Source of the DNA: an uncultured Poribacteria bacterium
GTDB lineage: Bacteria > Poribacteria > WGA-4E > WGA-3G
Length of the DNA stretch: 64,000 bases
Direction: 5' to 3'
Assembly (NCBI GenBank): GCA_951813545.1
Contig: OX638352.1
Span: forward strand, 4,418,835-4,482,834
Shown: positions 43,362-51,861 of the stretch, piece after piece
Layout of the letters: every line of letters begins with the position of its first letter
How positions within the stretch are numbered: position 1 is the stretch's first letter
Translations under genes and position numbers: made by a program
Notes under the pieces: model-generated
Seen by the model: the letters and a program-made list of their open reading frames with translations, nothing else
Databases searched by the model: none
What the model was told of the DNA's origin: nothing

Positions 43362-43721
43362 CTAAAGGCGACGGATCCGTAAGTGTCCAGATTGGTAAAC
43401 GGCAAGTAACGGCGGGGTCCAATCCACCTGCTTGTTGAGTAGGTTTTGCAAGTCGGCAATAACTTCTGCCGCCGTACGCCCACCTGGCCGCAGATGGATG
43501 ATCCCAGTGCTCGGGTGTTTCTGGTGAACAACAAGTGTCCCAAAATCGGAATCATGTGTTAAAACGAATCGGTTCATCGCGTGTGCCGTTGTAAGAATAT
43601 CTTCGTCCTCGTAAGATCCCCAACCCTCTTCACAAGCGCATACTATATCAACACCCTGCGACCGCAGAAATTGAACAACCCGAGAAGCGATGTTCACATC
43701 AGCAACAAGTGGTGGGAGCAT
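43362..43721 (-). CDS. DUF5615 PIN-like protein, probable toxin
   Basis: This 119-aa protein has the PIN-like acidic residues of DUF5615: D8 in LVADVNIASRVVQFLRSQG, E37-D38/D40 region (YEDEDILTTA), and HDSDFGTLV at about 55-63, followed by GIIHLRPGG. DUF5615 proteins are usually encoded right after a DUF433 partner and are considered toxin-like nucleases. Here the DUF433 gene ends 2 bases upstream. Confidence 0.85.
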   Translation of the reverse strand: MLPPLVADVNIASRVVQFLRSQGVDIVCACEEGWGSYEDEDILTTAHAMNRFVLTHDSDFGTLVVHQKHPSTGIIHLRPGGRTAAEVIADLQNLLNKQVDWTPPLLAVYQSGHLRIRRL

Positions 43722-43723
43722 CC

Positions 43724-43963
43724 TTAAGAATCTCCATCCGAGTAGGAGACAACGTCAATAAAAATTTCATTGCGGAGGGCTTTTGCCGCATAGGCGAGCA
43801 CCGCCCGAATGCTTTCTTCTGTTAAAATCGGATAATCTGCAATGATTTCCGCGTGTGACATACCGCTCGCCAATAACCCTAATATGTGCTCCACGCTCAA
43901 ACGCGTCCCTTCAACAATCGGTTTTCCACCAAGGATCCCCGGATTAGCAACTATTCTGGCCAT
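43724..43963 (-). CDS. DUF433 antitoxin-like protein
   Basis: The ATG at 43963 has GAGAGG 10 bases upstream and gives a 79-aa protein beginning MARIVANPGILGGKPIVEGTR, the DUF433 signature, with a winged/helix-turn-helix core (VEHILGLLASGMSHAEIIAD, YPILTEESIRAVLAYAA). It is expected to bind DNA and neutralise the downstream PIN-like partner. A longer frame to 43999 is not supported by a ribosome site. Confidence 0.87.
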   Translation of the reverse strand: MARIVANPGILGGKPIVEGTRLSVEHILGLLASGMSHAEIIADYPILTEESIRAVLAYAAKALRNEIFIDVVSYSDGDS

Positions 43964-44074
43964 AATTTTTACCTCTCTATTGGAATTCGTTAATCTCACG
44001 TCAATATTTTACCATGATTTAAGGTTCATATCAAACCGTTTTATTGAGTTTCCTTTCGATTCCCAACAAAAAAT

Positions 44075-44103
44075 TTGACTTCTAATCTGGGACGGTATAT
44101 AAT
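44075..44103 (+). promoter_or_regulatory. Sigma-70 promoter of the Gfo/Idh/MocA gene
   Basis: TTGACT (44075-44080), 17-base spacer, TATAAT (44098-44103). The leader to the ATG at 44192 is about 80 bases. Confidence 0.78.
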
Positions 44104-44191
44104 CGTTTCTGTGACAAAATTGTGAATCTCATAGCCATTTCGTTTTCGGTTTTCCGTAGTTTGAAACTATAGGATAGTGGAGGATATAGAC

Positions 44192-45190
44192 ATGGCAAAT
44201 CTACGTGTTGGGGTTATTGGCTGCAGTGGTATCGGCACAACACACGCGTCGGGATTAGTGGGTATGCCGAACGTTGAACTGGTCGCTGGCTGCGATTTTG
44301 TTCAAAGCACATTGGATGCTTTCAAAGAAAAGTATCAGGACAATTGGGACAACATTGCCTTGTATACCAACCATCAGGAGATGCTCGCCGATGCGAATTT
44401 GGATATCGTGACAGTGGCGACTTCTGACCATCGACATGCCGACCTCGTTGTTGATGCAGCAAACGCTGGTGTAAAGGGTATCTTCTGTGAAAAGCCGATG
44501 GCAACCAGTGTTGAAGATGCGGACAGAATGCTGGAGGCAACGGAAAGGAACGGAACTATTCTGTCGATTGATCACACACGGCGGTGGCAGCCTTTGTGGC
44601 GGCAGACCAAAGACGTTGTGGTCGGAGGCGGACGCATTGGAGATGTCCAGTATGTCATCGGCACCTTAAGCGGTGGTCGCGCAATGCTCTTCCGCAATGG
44701 GACACACCTTGTTGATGCCATCTGCTATTTCGCCGACTCGGATCCTGAGTGGGTTTCTGCCGAATTAGAGGATGGCTATGAAGACTATAACGAGTATAAA
44801 GGTGATGGCGGACACGTTCCAGCAACAGAACCATCGGCGCATGGATATATCCATTTTGCGAACGGTGTACGCGGCTATTATGCTGGTGGACCGAAAACTA
44901 CCCTCTCCGGGTTCCGCGTGGAGATTGTCGGGACCAACGGCTATATTCTCATCAGCGACAAAGGAGCAACACTCCATCAAGACGATGTTGTTGAGACGAT
45001 TGAGGCACCCACGTGGGATATAACTGGCATCCCTGCCGGAGTCAGAGAGTTAGTAGGTATTATTGCTGAGGGTGGAGAGCCTGTCTCGCCTGGAACTGAA
45101 GGATATAAAGTTGTCCAGATTATCATCGGTTTCTTGACCTCGCAGCAGCGTGATAATGGGAAAGTCAAACTGCCGTTGTCTGGTGGTTAG
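44192..45190 (+). CDS. Gfo/Idh/MocA-family oxidoreductase
   Basis: The ATG at 44192 has GGAGG 8 bases upstream. The 332-aa protein has the Rossmann loop GVIGCSGIGTTHASG (residues 7-21), the family EKPMATSVEDADRML motif with the conserved Lys after Glu, and a C-terminal alpha/beta sheet domain. The H in SIDHTRRWQP region and DAICYF follow the usual catalytic segment. These enzymes oxidise or reduce sugars or cyclitols with NAD(P). Its substrate is unknown. It ends in a 4-base convergent overlap with the ABC ATPase gene. Confidence 0.92.
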   Translation: MANLRVGVIGCSGIGTTHASGLVGMPNVELVAGCDFVQSTLDAFKEKYQDNWDNIALYTNHQEMLADANLDIVTVATSDHRHADLVVDAANAGVKGIFCEKPMATSVEDADRMLEATERNGTILSIDHTRRWQPLWRQTKDVVVGGGRIGDVQYVIGTLSGGRAMLFRNGTHLVDAICYFADSDPEWVSAELEDGYEDYNEYKGDGGHVPATEPSAHGYIHFANGVRGYYAGGPKTTLSGFRVEIVGTNGYILISDKGATLHQDDVVETIEAPTWDITGIPAGVRELVGIIAEGGEPVSPGTEGYKVVQIIIGFLTSQQRDNGKVKLPLSGG

Positions 45191-46278
45191 GCTTTGTCAG
45201 CGTTTAAGACAATAGCATTCTCAGGTGTCCACCGCAGATAGACCTTATCGCTGCGTTGAAAACGATGTGTGTCTTTTGTGCCTGTATTCTGTTGGTGAAC
45301 GATGAGTGGGGTTGGATAATCGGTCTGCACCGTGTACTGCAGCGTTGTGCCGAGGTAACTTTCGTCCTGAATCGTGCCGTGTAAGTGATTTGTGGCATCA
45401 GAGGTAGGCGTTGTTGTCAAGTCGATGCGTTCTGGACGAATTGCAACGGTGACAGGCGTGTTCAATGGAATATCGCTGGTTGGTGTGCAAACGATTTTAG
45501 ACGGTGGTTCCATTGTCAGCGCAACCTCACTTTCACTGATAAGTGTCCCGTCAAGGAAATTGGAGGTGCCGATAAAGTCAGCGACGAAACAACTCTGCGG
45601 TAAGTCGTAGATTTCAGCCGGCGTTCCGACCTGAAGGATTTTCCCGCCATTCATTACCGCGATGCGATCAGAGAGTGCCAACGCTTCACCTTGGTCGTGC
45701 GTTACGTAGACGAACGTGATACCGACCTTGCGTTGCAGTGCTTTTAGTTCCGATTGCATCTGTTTTCGGAGCTTTAGATCGAGTGCTGAGAGCGGTTCAT
45801 CTAACAATAAGATGGTGGGTTCATTGATTAACGCGCGCGCGAGTGCCACGCGTTGTCTCTCACCACCGGAGAGTTCGCTCGGTTTCCTATGCCCGTACCC
45901 TGGTAACTGAATTAAATCTAATGAACGTTCAACGGCATCTGAAATTTCTGATTTCGATGCCTTTTTCATTTGTAGTCCAAATGCGATATTCTGTGCGACG
46001 GTTTTGTGCGGAAACAAGGCGTAATTTTGGAAGACGGTGTTGACAGGGCGGCGATAAGGCGGTGTTTCTGCCATCGATTCATCGTTGATGTGAACCTCTC
46101 CAGTGGTAGGGTACACAAATCCGCCGATGATGCGAAGCGTTGTTGTTTTTCCGCATCCGCTCGGTCCGAGCAGGGAAAAAAACTCGCCACCCTCTATCTG
46201 TAACGACACATCACTGACTGCGACCGTGTCGCCGAACCGTTTTGTTACAGATGTGAGAGTAATCTGTCCTACAGACAT
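45187..46278 (-). CDS. ABC transporter ATPase, PotA-like
   Basis: Walker A GPSGCGKTT at 38-46, signature LSGGERQRVALARAL, Walker B ILLLDEPLSALD and the switch His in VYVTHDQGEALALSDRIAVM are intact. A C-terminal TOBE domain (VTVAIRPERIDL) identifies the spermidine/putrescine or iron type importer class. The start at 46278 has AAAGGA 10 bases upstream; the gene overlaps the methyltransferase end by 10 bases. No permease or binding protein gene is in the window, so the transporter partners are elsewhere. Confidence 0.92.
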   Translation of the reverse strand: MSVGQITLTSVTKRFGDTVAVSDVSLQIEGGEFFSLLGPSGCGKTTTLRIIGGFVYPTTGEVHINDESMAETPPYRRPVNTVFQNYALFPHKTVAQNIAFGLQMKKASKSEISDAVERSLDLIQLPGYGHRKPSELSGGERQRVALARALINEPTILLLDEPLSALDLKLRKQMQSELKALQRKVGITFVYVTHDQGEALALSDRIAVMNGGKILQVGTPAEIYDLPQSCFVADFIGTSNFLDGTLISESEVALTMEPPSKIVCTPTSDIPLNTPVTVAIRPERIDLTTTPTSDATNHLHGTIQDESYLGTTLQYTVQTDYPTPLIVHQQNTGTKDTHRFQRSDKVYLRWTPENAIVLNADKA

Positions 46279-47534
46279 GTATGAGTCGTCCTTTGGCAAA
46301 CGACGATGTTCTCTTCGTGCATTGTTGTGGAGGTTTGACCTGCAATGTTGGAGGGGCTGTTCTTCTTTGGCATCCGTTTGTTTGGAATGTTTCTGACAAT
46401 AGTCGCCTTATGGGTAAATCCATGCTGGTGAAACGCAGAAACGATAAATGCATCGGTCGGCAGCATAACCTCTTTGACTCGGCGATTCCCGACGACATAG
46501 CAAATTGTAGCGTTTGATGAAAGCATTTGTGCCACTGAATTGATGCTACGTTCAAGATCGATATAAAACGCTGACACCTCACACGCTCGTTTTTTGTCAA
46601 CCGAACGGATTTTCTCAATGGCGGACGATACCGGTGAATCTGTCAGCGTTTCTTTTGAACGCTGTCCACCCATTGCGAGTTTGTCGACTTTGCGGGCATT
46701 CGGTAAGCCTATCCATTCTGCCGCAAGCCGAGAAAACTGTCCATAAGCCACTGTGGTATGCGAGTCTCCATACGGCGGAGATGTTATAACTAAGTCATAG
46801 CCTCCAAGCGGACGCGGCATCGGAAGTTCACCTTGAACAGTGTTTGCATCGGATACTGATGTCTCAACACCTTTTCGTTTTTCGAGAAACGCTGCCAAGC
46901 CATTCCGGTTTCTGTTGAGTTTCTTGCTGAAAATCCCGAAAACATCTGGATTGAAGTCGTCAAGCTTGTTGGTGGGCATGCGATATAATTTAAACTCCCC
47001 GTTCCGCGTATAGGAGACTTCACGAACCATTTCCGAAAAAGCGACCCGTATGAAGTTCCGCACTGCTTTATCTTCCACGTCCTTAATCCGATTCCTCAGA
47101 TAAGCGAGAGACTTGATAACTTCTTCGGAGAACCAATACGTTAGGTTGAGAATGTCAGGAATCGGTGCGTTTGGTATTTTGCCCGTCCCGAACTCAAGTT
47201 GAAATAGATCGCTGTTCAACTTGTTTAGCGTTTCGTCTAAAGTAGATAGGCAAATCGGGGTTGATTTGGCAGTTGCTATCAGGCGTACAAGCGGATTAAT
47301 GTCACATCCGACACTGTGCATGCCGAATAGAGAGGCCTCAACCAGAGAAGTGCCAGTACCACAGTAAGGGTCAAGAAGCCATCCACCTTCTACCCCATAC
47401 GTTTTAAGAAGTTTCCGTGCGATTTGCGGGATCATCATTGCCGGATAGGTGTGGAAGCAGTGGGTGTACTCTTTGGTGTCAGCGTTTTGAAGATCCCAAG
47501 TTTCGTCCTTGTATTTTAAAGATCCTATGCACAT
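46269..47534 (-). CDS. Site-specific DNA methyltransferase (TSPPY type)
   Basis: The 421-aa protein begins with the FH.YPAMMIPQ motif (27-36) found in N4-cytosine/N6-adenine methylases. The SAM-binding motif DPYCGTGTS lies at 55-63, and the catalytic motif TSPPY at 251-255 (TSPPYGDSHTTVAYGQFSRL). The order motif I then IV and the TSPPY variant favour N4-cytosine or N6-adenine of the class with N-terminal SAM site. No cognate restriction enzyme is directly beside it, although an HNH gene lies 0.8 kb upstream. It overlaps the ABC ATPase by 10 bases. Confidence 0.9.
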   Translation of the reverse strand: MCIGSLKYKDETWDLQNADTKEYTHCFHTYPAMMIPQIARKLLKTYGVEGGWLLDPYCGTGTSLVEASLFGMHSVGCDINPLVRLIATAKSTPICLSTLDETLNKLNSDLFQLEFGTGKIPNAPIPDILNLTYWFSEEVIKSLAYLRNRIKDVEDKAVRNFIRVAFSEMVREVSYTRNGEFKLYRMPTNKLDDFNPDVFGIFSKKLNRNRNGLAAFLEKRKGVETSVSDANTVQGELPMPRPLGGYDLVITSPPYGDSHTTVAYGQFSRLAAEWIGLPNARKVDKLAMGGQRSKETLTDSPVSSAIEKIRSVDKKRACEVSAFYIDLERSINSVAQMLSSNATICYVVGNRRVKEVMLPTDAFIVSAFHQHGFTHKATIVRNIPNKRMPKKNSPSNIAGQTSTTMHEENIVVCQRTTHTCL

Positions 47535-47549
47535 TTCTACAGATTCTCG

Positions 47550-48032
47550 TTAAAAAATAGCAGCAGGAGGGTATGCGTCAATTCTCAAAGATTTCCGTCC
47601 CGTATCCCAAGTGAGTGTGACACCTACAGATTTTATCTGATATTTACGTTCTAACGGCTCTGTTCTAATAGGTTCATCTGTTGGCATAGTCCGATGTTCT
47701 ATCTTTTCTATTGGAAACTCAAAGAGGAGTGTCACGACCTTATCCGTTTGTTCCCAATCAGCCTTTACCCAACGTGGTTGCCAGAACGGATATTGGATAT
47801 CTGTAGACAAACGCTTAAATTCAACTTCTAAATCAATAGGAGCAGTCGAAAAAACAATATCAACTTCTGCATGCCATGTCTCATTATTCGTATTGCCATA
47901 GGTGCGGGGAGATTTCACTTCCACAATTATTGCGTCTTCTGCTAATTTTATATCAGAATCACAACCCATTAGTATCCAGACAATAATTACAAGATAGTAG
48001 GGTTTGCGATTGTGTAAAAATTTCTTCAACAT
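47550..48032 (-). CDS. Putative lipoprotein, family unknown
   Basis: A signal helix (YYLVIIVWILMGC) gives a clear lipobox with lipidated Cys24. The mature 137 residues are beta-rich (TWHAEVDIVFSTAPIDLEVE, KVVTLLFEFPIEKIEH) with no family I recognise. The stop lies 15 bases before the methyltransferase start, so the two are probably transcribed together. Confidence 0.72.
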   Translation of the reverse strand: MLKKFLHNRKPYYLVIIVWILMGCDSDIKLAEDAIIVEVKSPRTYGNTNNETWHAEVDIVFSTAPIDLEVEFKRLSTDIQYPFWQPRWVKADWEQTDKVVTLLFEFPIEKIEHRTMPTDEPIRTEPLERKYQIKSVGVTLTWDTGRKSLRIDAYPPAAIF

Positions 48033-48366
48033 TGATGGAACTCTTAAGATTGAAGATCTCTGTCATTATATTCATGGCAAAATAGACGCTATTGCTAATC
48101 CAATAGTACCTAAGTTGACAATAGATCAGATCACATTTCCGGTGTTAAATGAACTCTGATAATGGAATTGTAAACGGCATCTGTAAGCCCAAAGATCCAT
48201 ATCTAATCCTGTTTCTCCAAGTTCGATGCCTGAATAGGGAGATAAACGAACACCGCACAGCAAATTTATCTGAGCAGAATATAATATCTACAAGGATTCT
48301 CAGGATTAAAAGCTCATAATAGCCTTGGAATTACAATTGCTTTGGGTATATCCAAGTCTTTTCATA
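48033..48366. other. Intergenic region with a possible decayed gene
   Basis: No complete gene is seen. On the minus strand, an open stretch from about 48288 to a TGA at 48126 reads ILYSAQINLLCGVRLSPYSG, then IELGETGLDMDLWAYRCRLQ, then FHYQSSFNTGNVI. It has natural-looking composition but no start and an upstream stop, so it may be a gene remnant. The rest of the region is unremarkable. Confidence 0.3.
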
Positions 48367-48864
48367 TTAATTTCTTTGATCAGTCTCCAAAGAATCAATA
48401 TACTCTCTGCCTTTATTAGTTAAGAAAAGATAAACCGGAGACATGTTCATTCCTGATATCTCAACTGAACTCTGTGGTCGTTTTACGTCTATGTACTCAG
48501 CATCCAATATTCGATTGATCAAGATCATCATAAACGAAGGAAACTGTAAACTGGAACTGCCTGGTTCCTTGTACAATATGAAAAGTATATCAACTTCTAA
48601 TCGACTAAATTTATCATGTGCGTAACTAAGATTAACTTTATAGATTCTTAAGGATTTTCGATCAATTTCGCCCTTATCAGCCCTGGCGTGGCAGTTAGGA
48701 CACAAGGCAATTAGATTTTTATACTTGTGCTCTTTACATTTTGCCCACGGAATAATATGATGAATTACAACATGGGGATATCTACACTTAGGGATTGCAC
48801 AGCGGTGTCCTGCTTCAATTAGAACACGACGTTTCAGTTTTTCTGGTATGTGTGGGCGTGACAT
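48367..48864 (-). CDS. HNH endonuclease with a winged-helix-like C-terminus
   Basis: The HNH motif is complete: C22-x4-C27, H35-H36 (VVIHHIIPW), N50 in KNLIALC, C55-x2-C58-H59. After residue 75 the protein continues with a helical segment and ends YLFLTNKGREYIDSLETD, which resembles a winged-helix DNA-binding tail. Length 165 aa. It could be a stand-alone nuclease or part of a restriction-like pair with the methyltransferase 0.8 kb downstream. Confidence 0.85.
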   Translation of the reverse strand: MSRPHIPEKLKRRVLIEAGHRCAIPKCRYPHVVIHHIIPWAKCKEHKYKNLIALCPNCHARADKGEIDRKSLRIYKVNLSYAHDKFSRLEVDILFILYKEPGSSSLQFPSFMMILINRILDAEYIDVKRPQSSVEISGMNMSPVYLFLTNKGREYIDSLETDQRN

Positions 48865-49021
48865 CGTTACTCCTTATCGTCCCATAGAGATTTTCACTAT
48901 TATTTTTTCTGATGAGCTCGTTATAAAAAATGGAACGTGTAGCATCGGGAACCTCATAGTAATCAAATCACCAAACCCTTACCAAAAGCAAGTTTTGCTT
49001 AAATAATAATGATGCCCAACC

Positions 49022-50467
49022 TCAATCTGTTGACAAAACCTTCGTCAGAATCTGATTCACGAGTTGCGGGTTTGCCTTTCCGCGAGTAGCGCGCATTACT
49101 TGTCCCACGAGGAATCCGATCGCTTTTTTTGTGCCGTCTCGATAATCCTGGGCAGGTCCAGGGTTCTCCTCTACAACCTGTAAGACGATGGCTTCTATCT
49201 CCGAGGTATCCGTAATCTGTGCCAAACCCTTTTCCGAAACAATCTGTTTCGGCATTTTACCCGTTTCAAAGGCATCGTCAAGCACAGATTTAGCGATTTT
49301 TCCACTGATGGTTGTATCCTCGATTAACTGGATGAGTTCATTGAGGTGTGCTGGCGTAATCTTCGAGCCTTGGATCTCAATTTCCGCCGTGTTAAGTAGA
49401 CGAGTCAAGTCCCCCATAATCCAGTTTGCACAGGCAGTGGGTTCGTCACTGAGTTGGGCGGCTTCATCGAAGAATTCAGCGAGTTGTCGGGTGCTGGTCA
49501 GGAATTCGGCGTTTTCGGGCGAGATATCATAGTCCGAAATGAAACGTTTTCGACGAGATGCGGGGAGTTCAGGAAGTGTTGGTCGAATTTCCTCGATGCA
49601 TTCATCACTTATCTCTACATGAACGAGATCTGGTTCAGGGAAGTAGCGGTAATCATCTGCTTCTTCCTTGCCACGCATCGCTACGGTCTTGCCCGTGCTT
49701 GCGTCAAATAAAAGCGTCTCTTGGACAACCTCCTCACCCGCATCTAAAATTCGTGCTTGTCGTTTCACCTCATACTCCATCGCTTCGATTAACTCTTGGA
49801 ACGAGTTTTTGTTCTTAATTTCTGTGCGCGTGCCGAGTTCTTTACTGCCCTTGGGACGCAAAGAGAGATTCGGTTCGCATCGCAGGCTTCCCTCTTCCAT
49901 GTTGCAATCGCTGACTTCAATGTATTCCAAAATTTCCTTAACGGCGCGACAATAGGCAATAGCCTCCTCGGGAGAGTGGAGTTCCGGTTCGCTGACAATT
50001 TCGAGGAGCGGCACGCCAGCGCGGTTGAAGTCCATGAAGCTGCGGGTCGGGTCCCCTGTGACTTCGGCGTGAATTGATTTTCCTGCGTCTTCTTCTAAGT
50101 GAATTCTTCGGAGTGCGACAGTGCGGAATTCTCCTTCAAATTCAAACGTTACCTCTCCATTTTGGCACAAGGGGATGTCATATTGCGAAATCTGGTAGTT
50201 CTTTGGCAGATCCGGATAAAAATAGTTCTTCCTATCGAACTTACTGGAATCCGTGATTTCACAATCCATAGCCAAGCCCGCACGAACCGCAAACTCTATC
50301 GCTCGTTTATTGAAAACCGGCAATGTTCCAGGCATCCCTAAGCAGATTGGACAAGTGCAGTCGTTTGCCGATGCACCGAAAATATAAGCACAATTACAGA
50401 AAAGTTTACTCTCTGTGCATAATTCGGCGTGAATTTCCAATCCAATAACTATCTCATACTTTTCCAT
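49022..50467 (-). CDS. gatB: Aspartyl/glutamyl-tRNA amidotransferase subunit B
   Basis: GatB of the GatCAB complex converts Glu-tRNA(Gln) and Asp-tRNA(Asn) to the amides. The 481-aa protein has the N-terminal EIVIGLEIHAEL, the tRNA-kinase-like RRIHLEEDAGKS and DFNRAGVPLLEIVSEPEL motifs, and the C-terminal YqeY-like domain (AIGFLVGQVMRATRGKANPQ). Two zinc-binding Cys pairs (CNCAYIFG, CTCPICLGMPG) are intact. gatA and gatC are not in the window. The CCGCAAGGTAAATTAA element precedes its start. Confidence 0.97.
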   Translation of the reverse strand: MEKYEIVIGLEIHAELCTESKLFCNCAYIFGASANDCTCPICLGMPGTLPVFNKRAIEFAVRAGLAMDCEITDSSKFDRKNYFYPDLPKNYQISQYDIPLCQNGEVTFEFEGEFRTVALRRIHLEEDAGKSIHAEVTGDPTRSFMDFNRAGVPLLEIVSEPELHSPEEAIAYCRAVKEILEYIEVSDCNMEEGSLRCEPNLSLRPKGSKELGTRTEIKNKNSFQELIEAMEYEVKRQARILDAGEEVVQETLLFDASTGKTVAMRGKEEADDYRYFPEPDLVHVEISDECIEEIRPTLPELPASRRKRFISDYDISPENAEFLTSTRQLAEFFDEAAQLSDEPTACANWIMGDLTRLLNTAEIEIQGSKITPAHLNELIQLIEDTTISGKIAKSVLDDAFETGKMPKQIVSEKGLAQITDTSEIEAIVLQVVEENPGPAQDYRDGTKKAIGFLVGQVMRATRGKANPQLVNQILTKVLSTD

Positions 50468-50471
50468 ATTT

Positions 50472-50494
50472 TTAATTTACCTTGCGGTTCGGTA
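50472..50494 (-). repeat. CCGCAAGGTAAATTAA element at the gatB start codon
   Basis: The minus-strand sequence ACCGCAAGGTAAATTAA lies 4-5 bases before the gatB ATG and is the only SD-like sequence there. TACC/GGTA at its ends can form a short stem. A CACGCTT/TTGAATCCAC tail is shared with the copy at 50598. Confidence 0.65.
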
Positions 50495-50597
50495 AGCGTG
50501 GATTCAACTGCCAAGCACCTTTCCGTATATCCGCCCTCCACTGCGTTACGGGCTACGGTATTTGCCGCAGATGCGCCAACCTACTAACTCCGCATCT

Positions 50598-50620
50598 TTA
50601 ATTTACCTTGCGGTTCGGTA
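50598..50620 (-). repeat. CCGCAAGGTAAATTAA element, second copy 126 bp away
   Basis: This copy is identical through ACCGCAAGGTAAATTAA and the following TTGAATCCAC arm. It too is followed by an ATG (ATGCGGAGTTAG), which opens only three codons before a stop. Confidence 0.65.
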
Positions 50621-50636
50621 AATGTGGATTCAATCT

Positions 50637-51410
50637 CTAAATGCCTTTCTCCGACAGTTCGTTAACAACGGCAACATTTGCTTCCACTTCACTCTCAGAA
50701 GTCATGCCGATCGTCATAGCGTGAACACAGGGGAGTTCCATCACAAATTCAATTGCCTCGCGTTGGCTCTCCGCATCTTTCGCCAGCTTGCCCATGCCTA
50801 AGACTTTCATGCCATAAATACCTTTGCCAGCAAACGCCATCTGTTCCATCGTTCGGATGACATCGGCGGGGGATGCGTCCATGCTAACGCCGGCGTGGTT
50901 AATCCGAGCCAATACAACTTCGACCCATTCCGTCATGGCAGATGTCTGGAAGGCACCAAAATCGTGACAGGATACACCGTGGGCGCGGATTAATCCCTGC
51001 TCCTTACAACGGACGAGTGCTTCCATGGCATCTGGATATCGTTGTGGCCAGTCTACCTGTGTGAGGCAGTGAAGTAACACAATATCCACATACTCAGAGC
51101 CGATTTCTTTGAGAAATCGCTTCACATCTGCTTCCACAGTCTCTCGCGTCCGAGATGTCGTCTTTGTGGTGATAGTGACACTCTCACGTGGTAGTTCTTT
51201 GAGTGCTGCCTTGACGTGTCGGTGACTTCCGTACTGGTCCGCGGAATCCCAAAACGTTACGCCTTTCCCGTGTGAAAACAGCAGTAGGTCGCGTAGACCT
51301 TCAAACCCCAAATCAGTCTGATTCGATCGGCCATTCCAGCCATTCGATCCAGTTCCAATCGAGAGCCGTGAAACATTTAAACCTGTTTTCCCTAATGCTA
51401 CAATTTCCAT
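50637..51410 (-). CDS. Aldo/keto reductase
   Basis: The ATG at 51410 has GGAG 8 bases upstream and starts the conserved N-terminus (MEIVALGKTGLNVSRLSIGT). The 257-aa protein has the catalytic tetrad D55, Y60, K83 and H114, and the TIM-barrel motifs FWDSADQYG, TTKTTS and IVLLHCL. It is somewhat short but has all active-site residues. The natural substrate is unknown. It lies upstream of gatB across two copies of a short repeat. Confidence 0.9.
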   Translation of the reverse strand: MEIVALGKTGLNVSRLSIGTGSNGWNGRSNQTDLGFEGLRDLLLFSHGKGVTFWDSADQYGSHRHVKAALKELPRESVTITTKTTSRTRETVEADVKRFLKEIGSEYVDIVLLHCLTQVDWPQRYPDAMEALVRCKEQGLIRAHGVSCHDFGAFQTSAMTEWVEVVLARINHAGVSMDASPADVIRTMEQMAFAGKGIYGMKVLGMGKLAKDAESQREAIEFVMELPCVHAMTIGMTSESEVEANVAVVNELSEKGI

Positions 51411-51861
51411 CGCAATTTCTCCTTTTATTTGAAGGTGGCAATTTGGGTTAACTGCAGTAAGTATAACATACATATATCCAATTTGGCAACTGATTTCTAG
51501 AATTCGTTAGCGGAATGCGGAGTCGCGGTATGGATATCGCTTCTACAGTAATACGTTGGGATTTGGATATCCTTTCCACGGTGGAGCCAAATGCTCCTGA
51601 GAATTCGCGAAACTGAGAGGCACTGTTCACTTTTTTGTTGCTTTTTGATTTCAGAAAACGTTACAGTAACAAATGTGAGTTTGATGGAATAAATGCAAAG
51701 CTTTAATACCTCGCCAAACACATAGCACATCTACAGAGTGCCGGAATTTTACTTAAATTTTTAAGTCAAACTTGCGTTATAATACGAATAAAGGAACATC
51801 CATTTTTATTTCGACTGAATCCACAGCAACTGACACGGGGAGGACGAAAAGAAAAGGAGAA
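51411..51861. other. Divergent intergenic region before the Slt gene
   Basis: No gene is supported here. TATAAT at 51778-51783 could be the -10 box of the transglycosylase gene, but no good -35 is at the right distance (AAATTT at 17 bases). No repeats of the dispersed families were noticed. Confidence 0.4.

Noticed and set aside
48126..48288. 53-codon minus-strand frame as a real gene
   Set aside because: No start codon or ribosome site and a stop just upstream; kept only as a possible remnant in the gap note.
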